Source of the DNA: Bacteroidales bacterium
GTDB taxonomy: Bacteria; Bacteroidota; Bacteroidia; Bacteroidales; UBA932
Direction: 5' to 3'
Assembly (NCBI GenBank): GCA_016288055.1
Contig: JAEEXZ010000005.1
Location: 1-64,000 of the forward strand
DNA: 64,000 bases
Every line of letters starts with the position of its first letter. Position 1 is the first letter of the stretch. Positions 32,717 to 41,382 of this stretch are shown here, piece by piece. The position numbers were made by a program, and so were the translations under genes. The notes beneath the pieces were generated by a model. The model worked only from the letters and a program-made list of their open reading frames with translations. It was not told the origin of the DNA and searched no databases.

Positions 32717-33418
32717 TTAAAGTCTTTTAATCCAGCCTATGCTGTCCGGCCCTTCATTGAATAGCAGGTCCAGAGCGCTGAGGCGGGGCGTAAAGCCGCC
32801 CATGCGGTCGCGGAACACCTGGTAGTAAGGCCGCGCAAGTCCCAGGTCTTCCAGTACGGTGTCCGTGTGTTTGGGGTGGATGGCGTAGCGGTAATCGTCG
32901 GGCACGCTGCCCGGTGCGGAAAACTCCTTCGTGGGCTGCAGCTCGCAGGCGATGCCTGTCTTGTCAAGAAGAAAGCGTGCCGTGCTCAGGTTGAGCTCCC
33001 ACAGCGTCCGCGGCCGGGCGTCCAACAGCGCGAACAGCCCGTCCCTGTAATACTCATAGTAGGCCGATGTCTCATACGCCGTATCCAGCGCCCGCTGCGT
33101 ACGAACGATCCAGGGAGTGGAGTAGTCCACCAGGACGGAGGAAATGCCCCTTTCCGGAGCATTTGCCCGGACAGGGTCGCGAAGCGACGCTCCGGAAAGG
33201 GGCATTTCCTCCGTCTTGTGCAAAACCGGCACCTGAAGCATCTGCACACCGTCTCCGGCCAGGATGTAGCAGCGGTTTCGGTAACTCTGTTTCTGGTAGT
33301 TCTCGCAGGCTTCAACCAGCACCGGAGACGGCAAAACCCTGTCGGGGGACAGGGTCATGTCTCGCGCTGCCAGGGCCAGCCAGCTCAGCGGCGGAAAATA
33401 TGCGCTGGAAAGCAGCAC
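32717..33418 (-). CDS. WbqC family protein
   Basis: A 233-residue protein of the WbqC family (LLSSAYFPPLSWL at the N-terminus, VLVDYSTPWIVRTQRALDTA, SAYYEYYRDGL), found in O-antigen and lipid A loci but biochemically poorly defined. The best start is a GTG at 33418, sharing one base with the lpxA stop (TAGTG). An inserted segment, KTEEMPLSGASLRDP to ANAPERGISS, is encoded by a 27-base-arm perfect palindrome (33134-33215) and is absent from the expected family core. Confidence 0.85.
   Translation of the reverse strand: MLLSSAYFPPLSWLALAARDMTLSPDRVLPSPVLVEACENYQKQSYRNRCYILAGDGVQMLQVPVLHKTEEMPLSGASLRDPVRANAPERGISSVLVDYSTPWIVRTQRALDTAYETSAYYEYYRDGLFALLDARPRTLWELNLSTARFLLDKTGIACELQPTKEFSAPGSVPDDYRYAIHPKHTDTVLEDLGLARPYYQVFRDRMGGFTPRLSALDLLFNEGPDSIGWIKRL
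33134..33215. repeat. Perfect 27-bp-arm palindrome inside wbqC
   Basis: Arms 33134-33160 and 33189-33215 are perfectly complementary around a 28-base loop that itself ends in GTCGCgaaGCGAC. The element is in frame with wbqC. It is the longest perfect inverted repeat I found in the window. Confidence 0.95.
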
Positions 33419-34215
33419 TATTTGCGGGCGCGGGGCTTGGAGATAATGCCGCGCTTGGACCCGCGGATGAACCGCAGGATGTTGTCGCGGTGCTCGGAAG
33501 CGGGGAAGTTGGCCTCGATGTACTCCAGGGCCTGGCTTACGTTCATTCCCTGGAAATAAATGGCGTCGTAGATGGCCTTGATCTCGTTGATGGTCTCCTC
33601 GGTGAAACCGCGACGCAGCAGGCCTACGCGGTTGATGCCCTCGAAGCAAATGGGTTCACGGCCGGCCAGCACATAGGGCGGCACATCCTTGGTGATCTTG
33701 GCGCAGGCGGCCACGAAGGCGTGGGTGCCCACTTTGGAGAACTGGTGGGAAGCGGTCTTGCCGCCCACGGTGACCCAGTCTTCGATGTCGGTCTCTCCGG
33801 CAAAGCCCACGTAGCTCACTACAATGCAGTGATTGCCCACGCAGCAGTCGTGCGCGATGTGGGCGTAGGACATCACCAGGGTGTCATTGCCGATCTTGGT
33901 GAGCGCTTTTCCGCTGGCTTTGGTGCCGCGGTTGATGGTGGCGCACTCGCGGATGTTCACGCGGTCTCCGATTTCCACCCACGACTCCTCGCCCTCGAAC
34001 TTGAGGTCCTGGGGGATGGCTCCGACGACGGCGCCGGGGAAAACGGTGCAGTCCTTGCCGATCTTGACGTGGTTGTAAATGGTTGCGTTGTTAAGGATTT
34101 TGGTGCCTTCGCCAATCTCTACATCGGCGTCAATGAAGGCGAACGGTCCCACTTCTACGTTGTCGCCGAGCTTTGCGCCCGGGCTGACAATCGCCATAGG
34201 GTGAATCTTAATCAT
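33418..34215 (-). CDS. lpxA: UDP-N-acetylglucosamine acyltransferase
   Basis: A 265-residue left-handed beta-helix enzyme for the first lipid A step, 3-O-acylation of UDP-GlcNAc. Hexapeptide repeats run through residues about 1-190, with the catalytic histidine in SYAHIAHDCCVG and an alpha-helical C-terminus. It lies between lpxC and wbqC. Confidence 0.96.
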   Translation of the reverse strand: MIKIHPMAIVSPGAKLGDNVEVGPFAFIDADVEIGEGTKILNNATIYNHVKIGKDCTVFPGAVVGAIPQDLKFEGEESWVEIGDRVNIRECATINRGTKASGKALTKIGNDTLVMSYAHIAHDCCVGNHCIVVSYVGFAGETDIEDWVTVGGKTASHQFSKVGTHAFVAACAKITKDVPPYVLAGREPICFEGINRVGLLRRGFTEETINEIKAIYDAIYFQGMNVSQALEYIEANFPASEHRDNILRFIRGSKRGIISKPRARK

Positions 34216-34224
34216 AGTAGTATT

Positions 34225-35064
34225 CTATTTGAGCAAGGCCCTGAGGGCCTTTGCGGCTTTCGTGTTGATGGTGTGTCCGGACTTGTAGGCGGTGACGCGG
34301 GCGTTGAGGTATCCTCCGGCGAGACGGATGTCCCCCAGAAGGTCCAGCATCTTGTGGCGCCCGCATTCGTCCTCGAAGTGCAGCTGGGGATTGCCCATGT
34401 AGCCGTCATCGGTGACGACGAGCGCGTTGGAGAGGTCTCCGCCCTTGATGAGTCCGTTTTTGAGCATGGGCTCGATCTCCCGGTAGAAACAGAAGGTGCG
34501 GCAGGGGCCGATCTCGCGGGCATAGTCCACGCTCTCGTCCCAATGGGCCTTCTGGATGCCCAGCACGGGGGAGTTGAAATCTACGGTGGTATCGGCCGAA
34601 GGAGTATCGGCCGGCTCGATGCGCACCCAGGAACCGGTTTTCTCGTCCTTCACCTCGAGGGCGTAGGGGACGGTGATGTACCGGCGCGGGGCGTCCTGCT
34701 CCTGAAGTCCGTCCGGGTCGATGGCCTCCGCATACAGGCGGGCGCTGCCGTCCAGGATGGGGACTTCGATGTTGTCCAGCTCAATACGGGCGTTGTCCAC
34801 GCCCATGCCGGTGAGCACGCTCATGATGTGCTCGATGGTCACGGCCTTGGCCTCGCCGCACTCGATGGTGGTGCTGCGTGCCGTATTGGTGACATATTCG
34901 GCCAGGGCGGGAACTTCCGGGCAGCCGGGCAGATCCGTCCGGGAAAAGACGATGCCGGTGCCGGCAGGGGCGGGCATCACCTTCATGTGGGAATAGGTGC
35001 CCGTGTGCAGTCCCTTGCCTTCAAAAAGGTATTCTTTCTTAAGCGTGTGTTGGTTCTTCGCCAT
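34225..35064 (-). CDS. lpxC: UDP-3-O-acyl-N-acetylglucosamine deacetylase, stand-alone
   Basis: A 279-residue zinc hydrolase that commits the lipid A pathway. Zinc ligands are visible in VTIEHIMSVL and CGRHKMLDLLGDI, and the catalytic histidine in SGHTINT. In many Bacteroidota this protein is fused to a C-terminal FabZ; here the frame stops right after the LpxC domain and lpxA follows, so it is not fused. It sits 7 bases after lpxD. Confidence 0.96.
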   Translation of the reverse strand: MAKNQHTLKKEYLFEGKGLHTGTYSHMKVMPAPAGTGIVFSRTDLPGCPEVPALAEYVTNTARSTTIECGEAKAVTIEHIMSVLTGMGVDNARIELDNIEVPILDGSARLYAEAIDPDGLQEQDAPRRYITVPYALEVKDEKTGSWVRIEPADTPSADTTVDFNSPVLGIQKAHWDESVDYAREIGPCRTFCFYREIEPMLKNGLIKGGDLSNALVVTDDGYMGNPQLHFEDECGRHKMLDLLGDIRLAGGYLNARVTAYKSGHTINTKAAKALRALLK

Positions 35065-35071
35065 GTGGGGT

Positions 35072-36061
35072 CTATTCTTCGGCAGCCCTCTTGAACAGGG
35101 CGTATGCTTTCATGTAAAGTTTGGCGTCGATGACAGGGGAGCCCAGCAGCACCTGTCCGCCCTTGCGGATGTTGCCGATGACGCCGCCCTGTGCCAGGAT
35201 GGTGGTGTGGTCGGCGATCTTGAGGTGACCGGCGATGCCCACCTGGCCGGCGAAGATGCAGTATTTGCCCACTTCGGTGGAGCCGGCGATACCCGTCTGG
35301 GCGGCCATGGCGGTATGGTCTCCGATGATCACGTTGTGCGCGATCATGCAAAGGTTGTCGATGCGTACGCCGTTGCCGATGATGGTGGATTCCATCTGGG
35401 CGCGGTCCACGGTGGAGTTGGCTCCGATCTCGACGTCGTTGCCGATGATGACGTTGCCCAGGTGTTCGATCTTCTCCCAGGAACCGTCCTCGCGGGGCGC
35501 GTTGCCAAAGCCGTCGGCGCCGATGACCACCCCGCTGTGCAGGATGACGTTGTTGCCGATGACCATGCCGGGATAGATGCGTACTCCGGGATAGAAGGTG
35601 CAGTTGCTGCCGATTTTGCAGTTCTCGCCGATATACACGTGTTCGCGGATGACGGTGCCGTCCCCGACAGTCGTGTGGCGGCCTACGTAGGCGAAGTCTC
35701 CCACATAGACGTTCTTGCCGAACTTGGTGCTCCAGAAATACTTGGCGCGAAGGCTTCTGTGGCACTTTTTCGTCTTCTTCTGGTCGCCGATGTACTTGAG
35801 AAGCTCGGCGATGGAAGAGTAGGCGTTTTCTACGCGCACCAGCGTGGCTTTGACGGGCTGCTTGGGCTCGAAATCCCGGTTCACGATGAGGATGGAGGCC
35901 TCGGAGGTGTACACATACTCCTCGTACTTGGGATTGGCGAAGAAGGACAGGGTTCCGGGCTTGCCGTGTTCAATCTTGGCAAGTTTGGTAGCCTTGGCGT
36001 TCTCGTCACCTTCGACGGTGCCTTTCAGCAGTTGTGCTAAGAATTTGGCTGTGAGTTCCAT
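35072..36061 (-). CDS. lpxD: UDP-3-O-acylglucosamine N-acyltransferase
   Basis: A 329-residue hexapeptide acyltransferase for the third lipid A step. It has an N-terminal uridine-binding domain ([16 protein letters not shown]), a long beta-helix and the catalytic histidine in [11 protein letters not shown] start at 36061 ([10 protein letters not shown]), which matches family N-termini. An ATG two codons earlier lies in the dispersed repeat at 36062-36090. Confidence 0.96.
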   Translation of the reverse strand: MELTAKFLAQLLKGTVEGDENAKATKLAKIEHGKPGTLSFFANPKYEEYVYTSEASILIVNRDFEPKQPVKATLVRVENAYSSIAELLKYIGDQKKTKKCHRSLRAKYFWSTKFGKNVYVGDFAYVGRHTTVGDGTVIREHVYIGENCKIGSNCTFYPGVRIYPGMVIGNNVILHSGVVIGADGFGNAPREDGSWEKIEHLGNVIIGNDVEIGANSTVDRAQMESTIIGNGVRIDNLCMIAHNVIIGDHTAMAAQTGIAGSTEVGKYCIFAGQVGIAGHLKIADHTTILAQGGVIGNIRKGGQVLLGSPVIDAKLYMKAYALFKRAAEE

Positions 36062-36092
36062 TGTCATTCTGAACGAAGTGAAGAATCTATAT
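36062..36092. repeat. GTCATTCTGAACGAAGTGAAGAATCTATAT dispersed repeat at the gpmI/lpxD junction
   Basis: Fills the gap between the two genes. Read on the minus strand it supplies the TAG stop of gpmI (36087-36089) and ends against the lpxD ATG. It is nearly identical to one half of the composite repeat inside tilS (38040-38069). Confidence 0.85.
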
Positions 36093-37607
36093 TAAGGGCT
36101 CGGCCGTCATGGCGGCGGGCTGAGGGATTCCCATGAGTTTGAGGATGGTGGGCGCCACATTGCACAGGGCACCGTCCTTGACGGTCTTCACCTCGTCGCC
36201 GGCGTTGATCACCACGAACTGAACGGTGTTCAGGGAGTGGGCGGTGTTGGGGGTACCGTCGGGGTTGACGGCGTAGTCGGCGTTGCCGTGGTCGGCGGTC
36301 ATCAGGACCACATAGTCCTTGGCAATGGCCTCTTCCACCACTTTGCCCACCAGCCTGTCGATGCAGGAGACGGCGGTGGTGATGGAGTTGTAGATGCCGG
36401 TGTGGCCTACCATGTCACCGTTGGCGAAGTTCAGGATGATCATGTCCTGCTTGCCGCTGCGGATCTGGGCGATCAGCTTTTCGGCCACTTCGGGGGCGCT
36501 CATCTGGGGCAGCATATCGTAGGTGGGGACCTTCGGGCTGTTCACCAGGATGCGCTCTTCGTTCTCGAACACGGTTTCGCGGCCGCCGTTGAAGAAGAAG
36601 GTGACGTGGGCGTATTTTTCCGTTTCCGCGATGCGCAGCTGGTGCTTGCCGGCTTTGGAGACGGTCTCGCCGAGGGTGTCGTTCACAAGTTCCTTGTCGA
36701 AGAGGATGTGGACGCCCTTGAAGGAGGCGTCATAGGGAGTGAGGCAGCAGTAGTACAGGGGAATGGTGTGCATGCCTTCCTCCGGCATGTCCTGCTGGGT
36801 GAGGACGGAGGTGAGCTCGCGGGCGCGGTCGTTGCGGAAGTTGTAGAAGATGATGGCATCTCCTTCCTCGATGGTGGCCACGGGCTTGCCGTTCTCGGTG
36901 ATGACGATGGGTTTGATGAATTCGTCGGTGACGTCTGCGTCATAGCTGGCCTGGATACCGGCCTGGGCGCTCTCGAAAGCGGCGCCCTTGCCCTCGACCA
37001 GCAGGTCGTAGGCTTCTTTTACGCGGTTCCAGCGCTTGTCGCGGTCCATGGCGTAGAAGCGGCCGCAGACGGAGGCTACCTTGCCGGTGGTCTCGGCCAT
37101 CTTCTCTTCCAGCTCCTTGACGAAGCCCAGGCCGCTGTGGGGGTCCGTGTCACGGCCGTCCATGAAAGCGTGGACATACACTTTGTCCAGTCCTTCTTCC
37201 TTGGCTACGCGCAGGAATTCATACACGTGGTCCAGGGAACTGTGTACGCCGCCGTGGGAGGTGAGACCCATCAGGTGCAGCTTCTTGCCACTGGTTTTCA
37301 CGTATTCGTATGCGGCCTTGATCTCGCTGTTTTCCAGGAGCTTGTGCTCGCGGCAGGCGATATTGATCTTTACGAGGTCCTGGTACACCACACGTCCGGC
37401 GCCCAGGTTCATGTGACCCACCTCGGAGTTTCCCATCTGCCCGTCCGGCAGACCGACGTACTCACCGCAGGCCTGAAGATGGCCGTAGGGGTATTTCTCG
37501 CGGAGTGCGTCGATGTTGGGGGTTCCCTGGGTCCAGATTGCGTTGGAGTAGTCGTGGCGGCCTTCGCCCCAACCATCCAAAATCATTAATAATACTTTCT
37601 TGTTCAT
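36087..37607 (-). CDS. gpmI: 2,3-bisphosphoglycerate-independent phosphoglycerate mutase
   Basis: A 506-residue manganese-dependent glycolytic enzyme of the alkaline phosphatase superfamily. [18 protein letters not shown] is the N-terminal metal site, [15 protein letters not shown] holds the phosphoserine, and [10 protein letters not shown] and [11 protein letters not shown] are further ligands. The stop codon lies in a dispersed repeat. The promoter box overlaps the tilS stop. Confidence 0.97.
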   Translation of the reverse strand: MNKKVLLMILDGWGEGRHDYSNAIWTQGTPNIDALREKYPYGHLQACGEYVGLPDGQMGNSEVGHMNLGAGRVVYQDLVKINIACREHKLLENSEIKAAYEYVKTSGKKLHLMGLTSHGGVHSSLDHVYEFLRVAKEEGLDKVYVHAFMDGRDTDPHSGLGFVKELEEKMAETTGKVASVCGRFYAMDRDKRWNRVKEAYDLLVEGKGAAFESAQAGIQASYDADVTDEFIKPIVITENGKPVATIEEGDAIIFYNFRNDRARELTSVLTQQDMPEEGMHTIPLYYCCLTPYDASFKGVHILFDKELVNDTLGETVSKAGKHQLRIAETEKYAHVTFFFNGGRETVFENEERILVNSPKVPTYDMLPQMSAPEVAEKLIAQIRSGKQDMIILNFANGDMVGHTGIYNSITTAVSCIDRLVGKVVEEAIAKDYVVLMTADHGNADYAVNPDGTPNTAHSLNTVQFVVINAGDEVKTVKDGALCNVAPTILKLMGIPQPAAMTAEPLI

Positions 37608-37626
37608 TATTGTAACCTAATCTTGA

Positions 37627-37656
37627 GCAAAACAAAAGACTGTCCACTTGGGGCAG
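37627..37656 (-). terminator. Weak terminator-like hairpin between tilS and gpmI
   Basis: A 6-base-pair stem (37640-37645 with 37651-37656, one G-U pair) followed on the minus strand by TCTTTTGTTTTG. It lies after the tilS stop but also after the gpmI -7 box. Confidence 0.45.
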
Positions 37657-37660
37657 CCTG

Positions 37661-37668
37661 CAAAGTTA
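37661..37668 (-). promoter_or_regulatory. -7 box for gpmI, overlapping the tilS stop
   Basis: TAACTTTG on the minus strand; its first three bases are the tilS stop codon. It is 53 bases before gpmI. Confidence 0.55.
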
Positions 37669-38715
37669 CAAATTATTTGCGGAAATCCGAAGGATTTGCC
37701 GGGTCTCTTTCGTGACGCGCACCGCGTGGTCGATGCAGTATCCGAGGACGGCCAGTACGTGGTGAGGGTCCCGTGCGCTCTTGAGGAGGGGGATGAAGGG
37801 CTTCTCGTCGGCGGGGATGTGATGGTCCGTGAACCAGTCCTGCATTTTCTTCTTCCCGGGGGCCCCAAGCGGGCGGATCCAGTCGCCGCTTTCCCATCGG
37901 CCCTCAAAGAATTCTCCGGCCTTGTCCCGGTCCAGGATGAGCATCCCTGCCGGCTGCTTCACCTCCTTGGCGGCGTCCCAGGGCTCTTCGGTGATGACGA
38001 ACTGCTTGTCATCCTGAGGAGACGAAGTCGACGAAGGATATATAGATTCTTCGCTTCGCTCAGAATGACAGCTCACCTCCTCTGCGAAGCGTTCCATATC
38101 CCGATTCAATGTCTGGATGAAGGAGGGGTTGATTTCGGCGAAAACAGGGAAGACCTGGTTGCGGATTTTGTTCCGCTTGTAGTCGTTGGAGGCGTTGGTT
38201 CGGTCCTCGCGCCAGGTGAGGCCGTGCTCGGCGGCGTAGGCTTCGATATCGGCCCGGGTCATGTCCAGCAGCGGGCGGAGGAGGGGAATGTCGCTGAATT
38301 CCGGGTCGGGGATAAAGCCCTGGGGCTTCATGCCCACGATACCCTTCAGGCCTGTCCCGCGCAGGAGGTTGAGCAGGAGCGTCTCGGCATTGTCGTTGGC
38401 GTTGTGGGCCACGGCGACGGCTTCGTAACCGTGTTCGCGGCACAGCTCGCCGAACCAGTGGTAGCGGAGGCGCCTTGCCGCCATCTCGATGGAGATGCCG
38501 TTCTGTGTTGCGTATGTTTTTGTGTCAAAGCGCTTTACGTGGATGGGGATGCCGTGCTCCGAAGCCCATTTGCGTACAAAGGCTTCGTCTTCGTCGCTTT
38601 CTTTCCCGCGGAGGGAGAAGTTGCAGTGCGCAATGGCGAAAGGCCCGCCTTCCAGACGGGCCTTTTCTGCCAGGCACATGGAGTCGATGCCTCCGCTGAC
38701 GGCGACCAGTAGCAT
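37666..38715 (-). CDS. tilS: tRNA(Ile)-lysidine synthase
   Basis: A 349-residue N-type ATP pyrophosphatase that makes lysidine at C34 of tRNA-Ile2. The PP-loop is VAVSGGIDSMCLAEK, followed by HCNFSLRGKESDEDE and AHNANDNAETLLLNLLRGTG. About residue 214 onward a non-family segment, [20 protein letters not shown], is encoded by the dispersed palindrome 38008-38069 inserted in frame. The start at 38715 is 4 bases after the DUF3078 stop; an upstream in-frame ATG overlaps that gene and is rejected. Confidence 0.93.
   Translation of the reverse strand: MLLVAVSGGIDSMCLAEKARLEGGPFAIAHCNFSLRGKESDEDEAFVRKWASEHGIPIHVKRFDTKTYATQNGISIEMAARRLRYHWFGELCREHGYEAVAVAHNANDNAETLLLNLLRGTGLKGIVGMKPQGFIPDPEFSDIPLLRPLLDMTRADIEAYAAEHGLTWREDRTNASNDYKRNKIRNQVFPVFAEINPSFIQTLNRDMERFAEEVSCHSERSEESIYPSSTSSPQDDKQFVITEEPWDAAKEVKQPAGMLILDRDKAGEFFEGRWESGDWIRPLGAPGKKKMQDWFTDHHIPADEKPFIPLLKSARDPHHVLAVLGYCIDHAVRVTKETRQILRISANNL
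38008..38069. repeat. Composite dispersed palindrome inside tilS
   Basis: Outer arms GTCATCCTGAG (38008-38018) and CTCAGAATGAC (38059-38069) are complementary with one mismatch. The right half (TATAGATTCTTCGCTTCGCT onward) matches the gpmI/lpxD junction repeat. The reading frame of tilS is kept. Confidence 0.9.
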
Positions 38716-38719
38716 CGGC

Positions 38720-39745
38720 CTACTTCTTTCCTGCGATGGCGTAGGTGAAGCCCAGCTCGAAGAATTCCTTGAACTGGATACCCTTGGCATCGATGGGACC
38801 GCCTGCCTGGGAAGCCTTGACCAGCACGAGGGGATCGTAGATCATGTAGGTGCTCAGGTTGATGGCGAAGAAACGGGCCACTTTCCAGCTGATCTTGTTG
38901 TCCCAGGTAATACGGGGCTCTACCTTGGGGGTGAGGTAGTTGTAGAACAGGGTGGCCTGTGTGGCGTAGGAGAAGTTCCCGTTAATCACCCAGCTCATGT
39001 CCAGCTTGAGCTGGGCACCGAATTCCATACGGTGATTGCGGTACTCGTCCGTGCTGCCCTCGACAAGGTCCATACCGTAGGTCTTGCGAAGTTCCGGGAT
39101 GGAAACGATTACGGCACCTCCGGAGACCGGGGCAACGTTGAGGGAGAACCAGGGCTTCGGGGTCCAGAGCACACCGACACCGACATTGATGTAGGCGGGG
39201 GCGAACAGGCCGCTCTTGAGCTTGCGGGCGTCCAGCCAATCCTGCTTGGTGGGCTCGTCCTGTCCGTCGGCGGCAGGGGTCTTGTAGTCGTAGTTGTTGT
39301 CGAACTGGGTGCGGAAGTCGAAACTGGCGGAATAGGCCAGGTGCTTCACGGGCGTCTCGTAGCCCCACTTGGACTCGAAGTAGATGCGGTCCTTGTTCTT
39401 CTGGAGAATGGGCTTGTCTGCGCTGTACAGGAAGCCGTAGTCCAGCACCAGGTGATTGGTGCCGATGAGTTTGCCTTTGGCGTAGTTGCAGCTGCCGTCA
39501 ATGTTGCCGGCCAGCGTAACGGTGTTGTAACCACCGGCGGCCCACTGGCTCAGGAAAGTCTGGCCGAAGCTGAGGTTGGTCACGAGCTTGTTGTCCCAGT
39601 AACGGGGCTTTTCCACCTTCTCGGGGACGTCTTCGGCTGCGCTGAGGGCAGCCGCTGCCTCTGCGGCAGCCGTCTGGGTGTTCTGGGCCCATGCCGCCAT
39701 GGCGACAAACAGGCCGGTCAGGGTGAGGAACAGAGTTTTCTTCAT
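38720..39745 (-). CDS. DUF3078 family outer-membrane protein
   Basis: A 341-residue protein with a signal peptide (MKKTLFLTLTGLFVAMAAWAQ) and a beta-rich body (YWDNKLVTNLSFGQTFLSQW, GGYNTVTLAGNIDGSCNY) ending in FFELGFTYAIAGKK, the pattern of the Bacteroidota DUF3078 beta-barrel family. Function is unknown. It lies between proS and tilS. Confidence 0.85.
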   Translation of the reverse strand: MKKTLFLTLTGLFVAMAAWAQNTQTAAAEAAAALSAAEDVPEKVEKPRYWDNKLVTNLSFGQTFLSQWAAGGYNTVTLAGNIDGSCNYAKGKLIGTNHLVLDYGFLYSADKPILQKNKDRIYFESKWGYETPVKHLAYSASFDFRTQFDNNYDYKTPAADGQDEPTKQDWLDARKLKSGLFAPAYINVGVGVLWTPKPWFSLNVAPVSGGAVIVSIPELRKTYGMDLVEGSTDEYRNHRMEFGAQLKLDMSWVINGNFSYATQATLFYNYLTPKVEPRITWDNKISWKVARFFAINLSTYMIYDPLVLVKASQAGGPIDAKGIQFKEFFELGFTYAIAGKK

Positions 39746-39756
39746 AGGTAGAACGA

Positions 39757-41235
39757 TTAATAGGAACGTGCGAACAGCACACGCTGGTGGGAAGGCTTGC
39801 CGGTGTAGATGCACTTGCCTTCTTCCATGCAGACGGCACTGTCCACGGGAATGCAGCGGATGGTTGCTTTCGTCTCTTCCTGGATGCGGGCCTCTGTCTC
39901 GGCGGTGCCGTCCCAGTGGCACAGCAGGAAGCCGCCCTTCTCGATCTCTTCCTTGAACTCCTCCCAGGTATCCACCTTGCGGATGGAAGCGTCGCGGAAG
40001 GCGAGGGCTTTGTTGTAGATATTCTTCTGGATGTCGTCCAGCAGGCCGATGATGCGGTCTTCCAGACCCTCCAGCGGTTCGGAAATCTTTTCGAGGGTGT
40101 CGCGACGGGCTACCTCGACGGTGCCGTTCTGCAGGTCGCGGGGACCCATGGCCAGGCGTACGGGCACGCCCTTGAGCTCCCACTCGGCGAACTTGAAGCC
40201 GGGGCGGAGGGTGTCACGGTCGTCGATCTCGACGCTGTGGCCTTTGGCCTCCAGGGCCTTCTTCACTTCGTACATCTTGTCCAGGACGGCGTTGCGCTCC
40301 TCGTCGCTCTTGTAGATGGGAACCATGACTACCTGGATGGGGGCCAGGGCCGGAGGAAGGACCAGGCCGTTGTCGTCTCCGTGGGCCATGATGAGGGCAC
40401 CCATCAGACGGGTGCTCACGCCCCAGGAAGTAGCCCAGACGTAGTCCTGCTTACCTTCCTTGTTGGTGAACTGCACGTCGAAGCTCTTGGCGAAGTTCTG
40501 GCCCAGGAAGTGGGAAGTACCGGCCTGCAGGGCCTTTCCGTCCTGCATGAGGGCTTCGATGGTCATGGTGTCCAGGGCGCCGGCGAAGCGCTCGCCGGGG
40601 CTCTTGTGGCCTACCACCACGGGCAGGGCCATCACCTCGCGGGCGAACTTGGCATAGACGTTGACCATCTGCTCCTTGCGTGCCTCGGCCTCTTCGGCGG
40701 TGGCGTGGGCGGTGTGGCCTTCCTGCCACAGGAATTCAGCCGTGCGCAGGAACAGGCGGGTGCGCATTTCCCAGCGCACGACGTTGCACCACTGGTTGCA
40801 CAGGATGGGGAGGTCTCTCCAGCTGTGGATCCAGTTCTGGTAGGTGTTCCAGATGATGGTTTCGGAGGTGGGGCGGACGATGAGCTCTTCCTCAAGTTTG
40901 GCTTCGGGGTCCACCACGATGCCGTTTCCGTTAGGGTCGTTCATGAGGCGGTGGTGGGTGACCACGGCGCACTCCTTGGCGAATCCGGCTACATGTTCGG
41001 CCTCACGGCTGAAGAAACTCTTTGGGATGAACAGGGGGAAGTAGGCGTTCTTGACGCCGGTTTCCTTGAACATGTCATCCAGAATACGCTGCATCTTTTC
41101 CCAGATGGCGTATCCATAGGGTTTGATGACCATGCAGCCACGGACGGCGGACTGCTCCGCGAGGTCTGCTTTCACAACAAGGTCATTGTACCACTGCGAG
41201 TAATTTTCTTCCCGTTTGGTTACCTCTTTTGCCAT
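39757..41235 (-). CDS. proS: Prolyl-tRNA synthetase, archaeal/eukaryotic-like type
   Basis: A 492-residue class II synthetase. [19 protein letters not shown] and [14 protein letters not shown] at the N-terminus, the class II motif 2 region [21 protein letters not shown], and a zinc-free C-terminal domain ending VLFARSY identify the short archaeal-type ProS usual in Bacteroidota. First gene of proS-DUF3078-tilS; the promoter box is about 100 bases upstream. Confidence 0.96.
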   Translation of the reverse strand: MAKEVTKREENYSQWYNDLVVKADLAEQSAVRGCMVIKPYGYAIWEKMQRILDDMFKETGVKNAYFPLFIPKSFFSREAEHVAGFAKECAVVTHHRLMNDPNGNGIVVDPEAKLEEELIVRPTSETIIWNTYQNWIHSWRDLPILCNQWCNVVRWEMRTRLFLRTAEFLWQEGHTAHATAEEAEARKEQMVNVYAKFAREVMALPVVVGHKSPGERFAGALDTMTIEALMQDGKALQAGTSHFLGQNFAKSFDVQFTNKEGKQDYVWATSWGVSTRLMGALIMAHGDDNGLVLPPALAPIQVVMVPIYKSDEERNAVLDKMYEVKKALEAKGHSVEIDDRDTLRPGFKFAEWELKGVPVRLAMGPRDLQNGTVEVARRDTLEKISEPLEGLEDRIIGLLDDIQKNIYNKALAFRDASIRKVDTWEEFKEEIEKGGFLLCHWDGTAETEARIQEETKATIRCIPVDSAVCMEEGKCIYTGKPSHQRVLFARSY

Positions 41236-41324
41236 AATTGTATTTGCTTTTTTACGTTTTTGTCTTTAATATTGTCTGAAGGATGCCGGAGAAAAGGTAC
41301 GGATATTGCATTATCTACCCCCGG

Positions 41325-41349
41325 GGCCGGCAATCCGGCCACAAAGATA
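41325..41349 (-). promoter_or_regulatory. Promoter box and adjacent hairpin for proS
   Basis: TATCTTTG on the minus strand (41342-41349) is followed after one base by a perfect GGCCGG/CCGGCC hairpin (41325-41340) that would sit at the 5' end of the transcript. The remaining leader is about 90 bases and shows nothing else obvious. Confidence 0.5.
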
Positions 41350-41382
41350 CTTATTTTTATTGGATTATAAGGAGGAAGTAAG

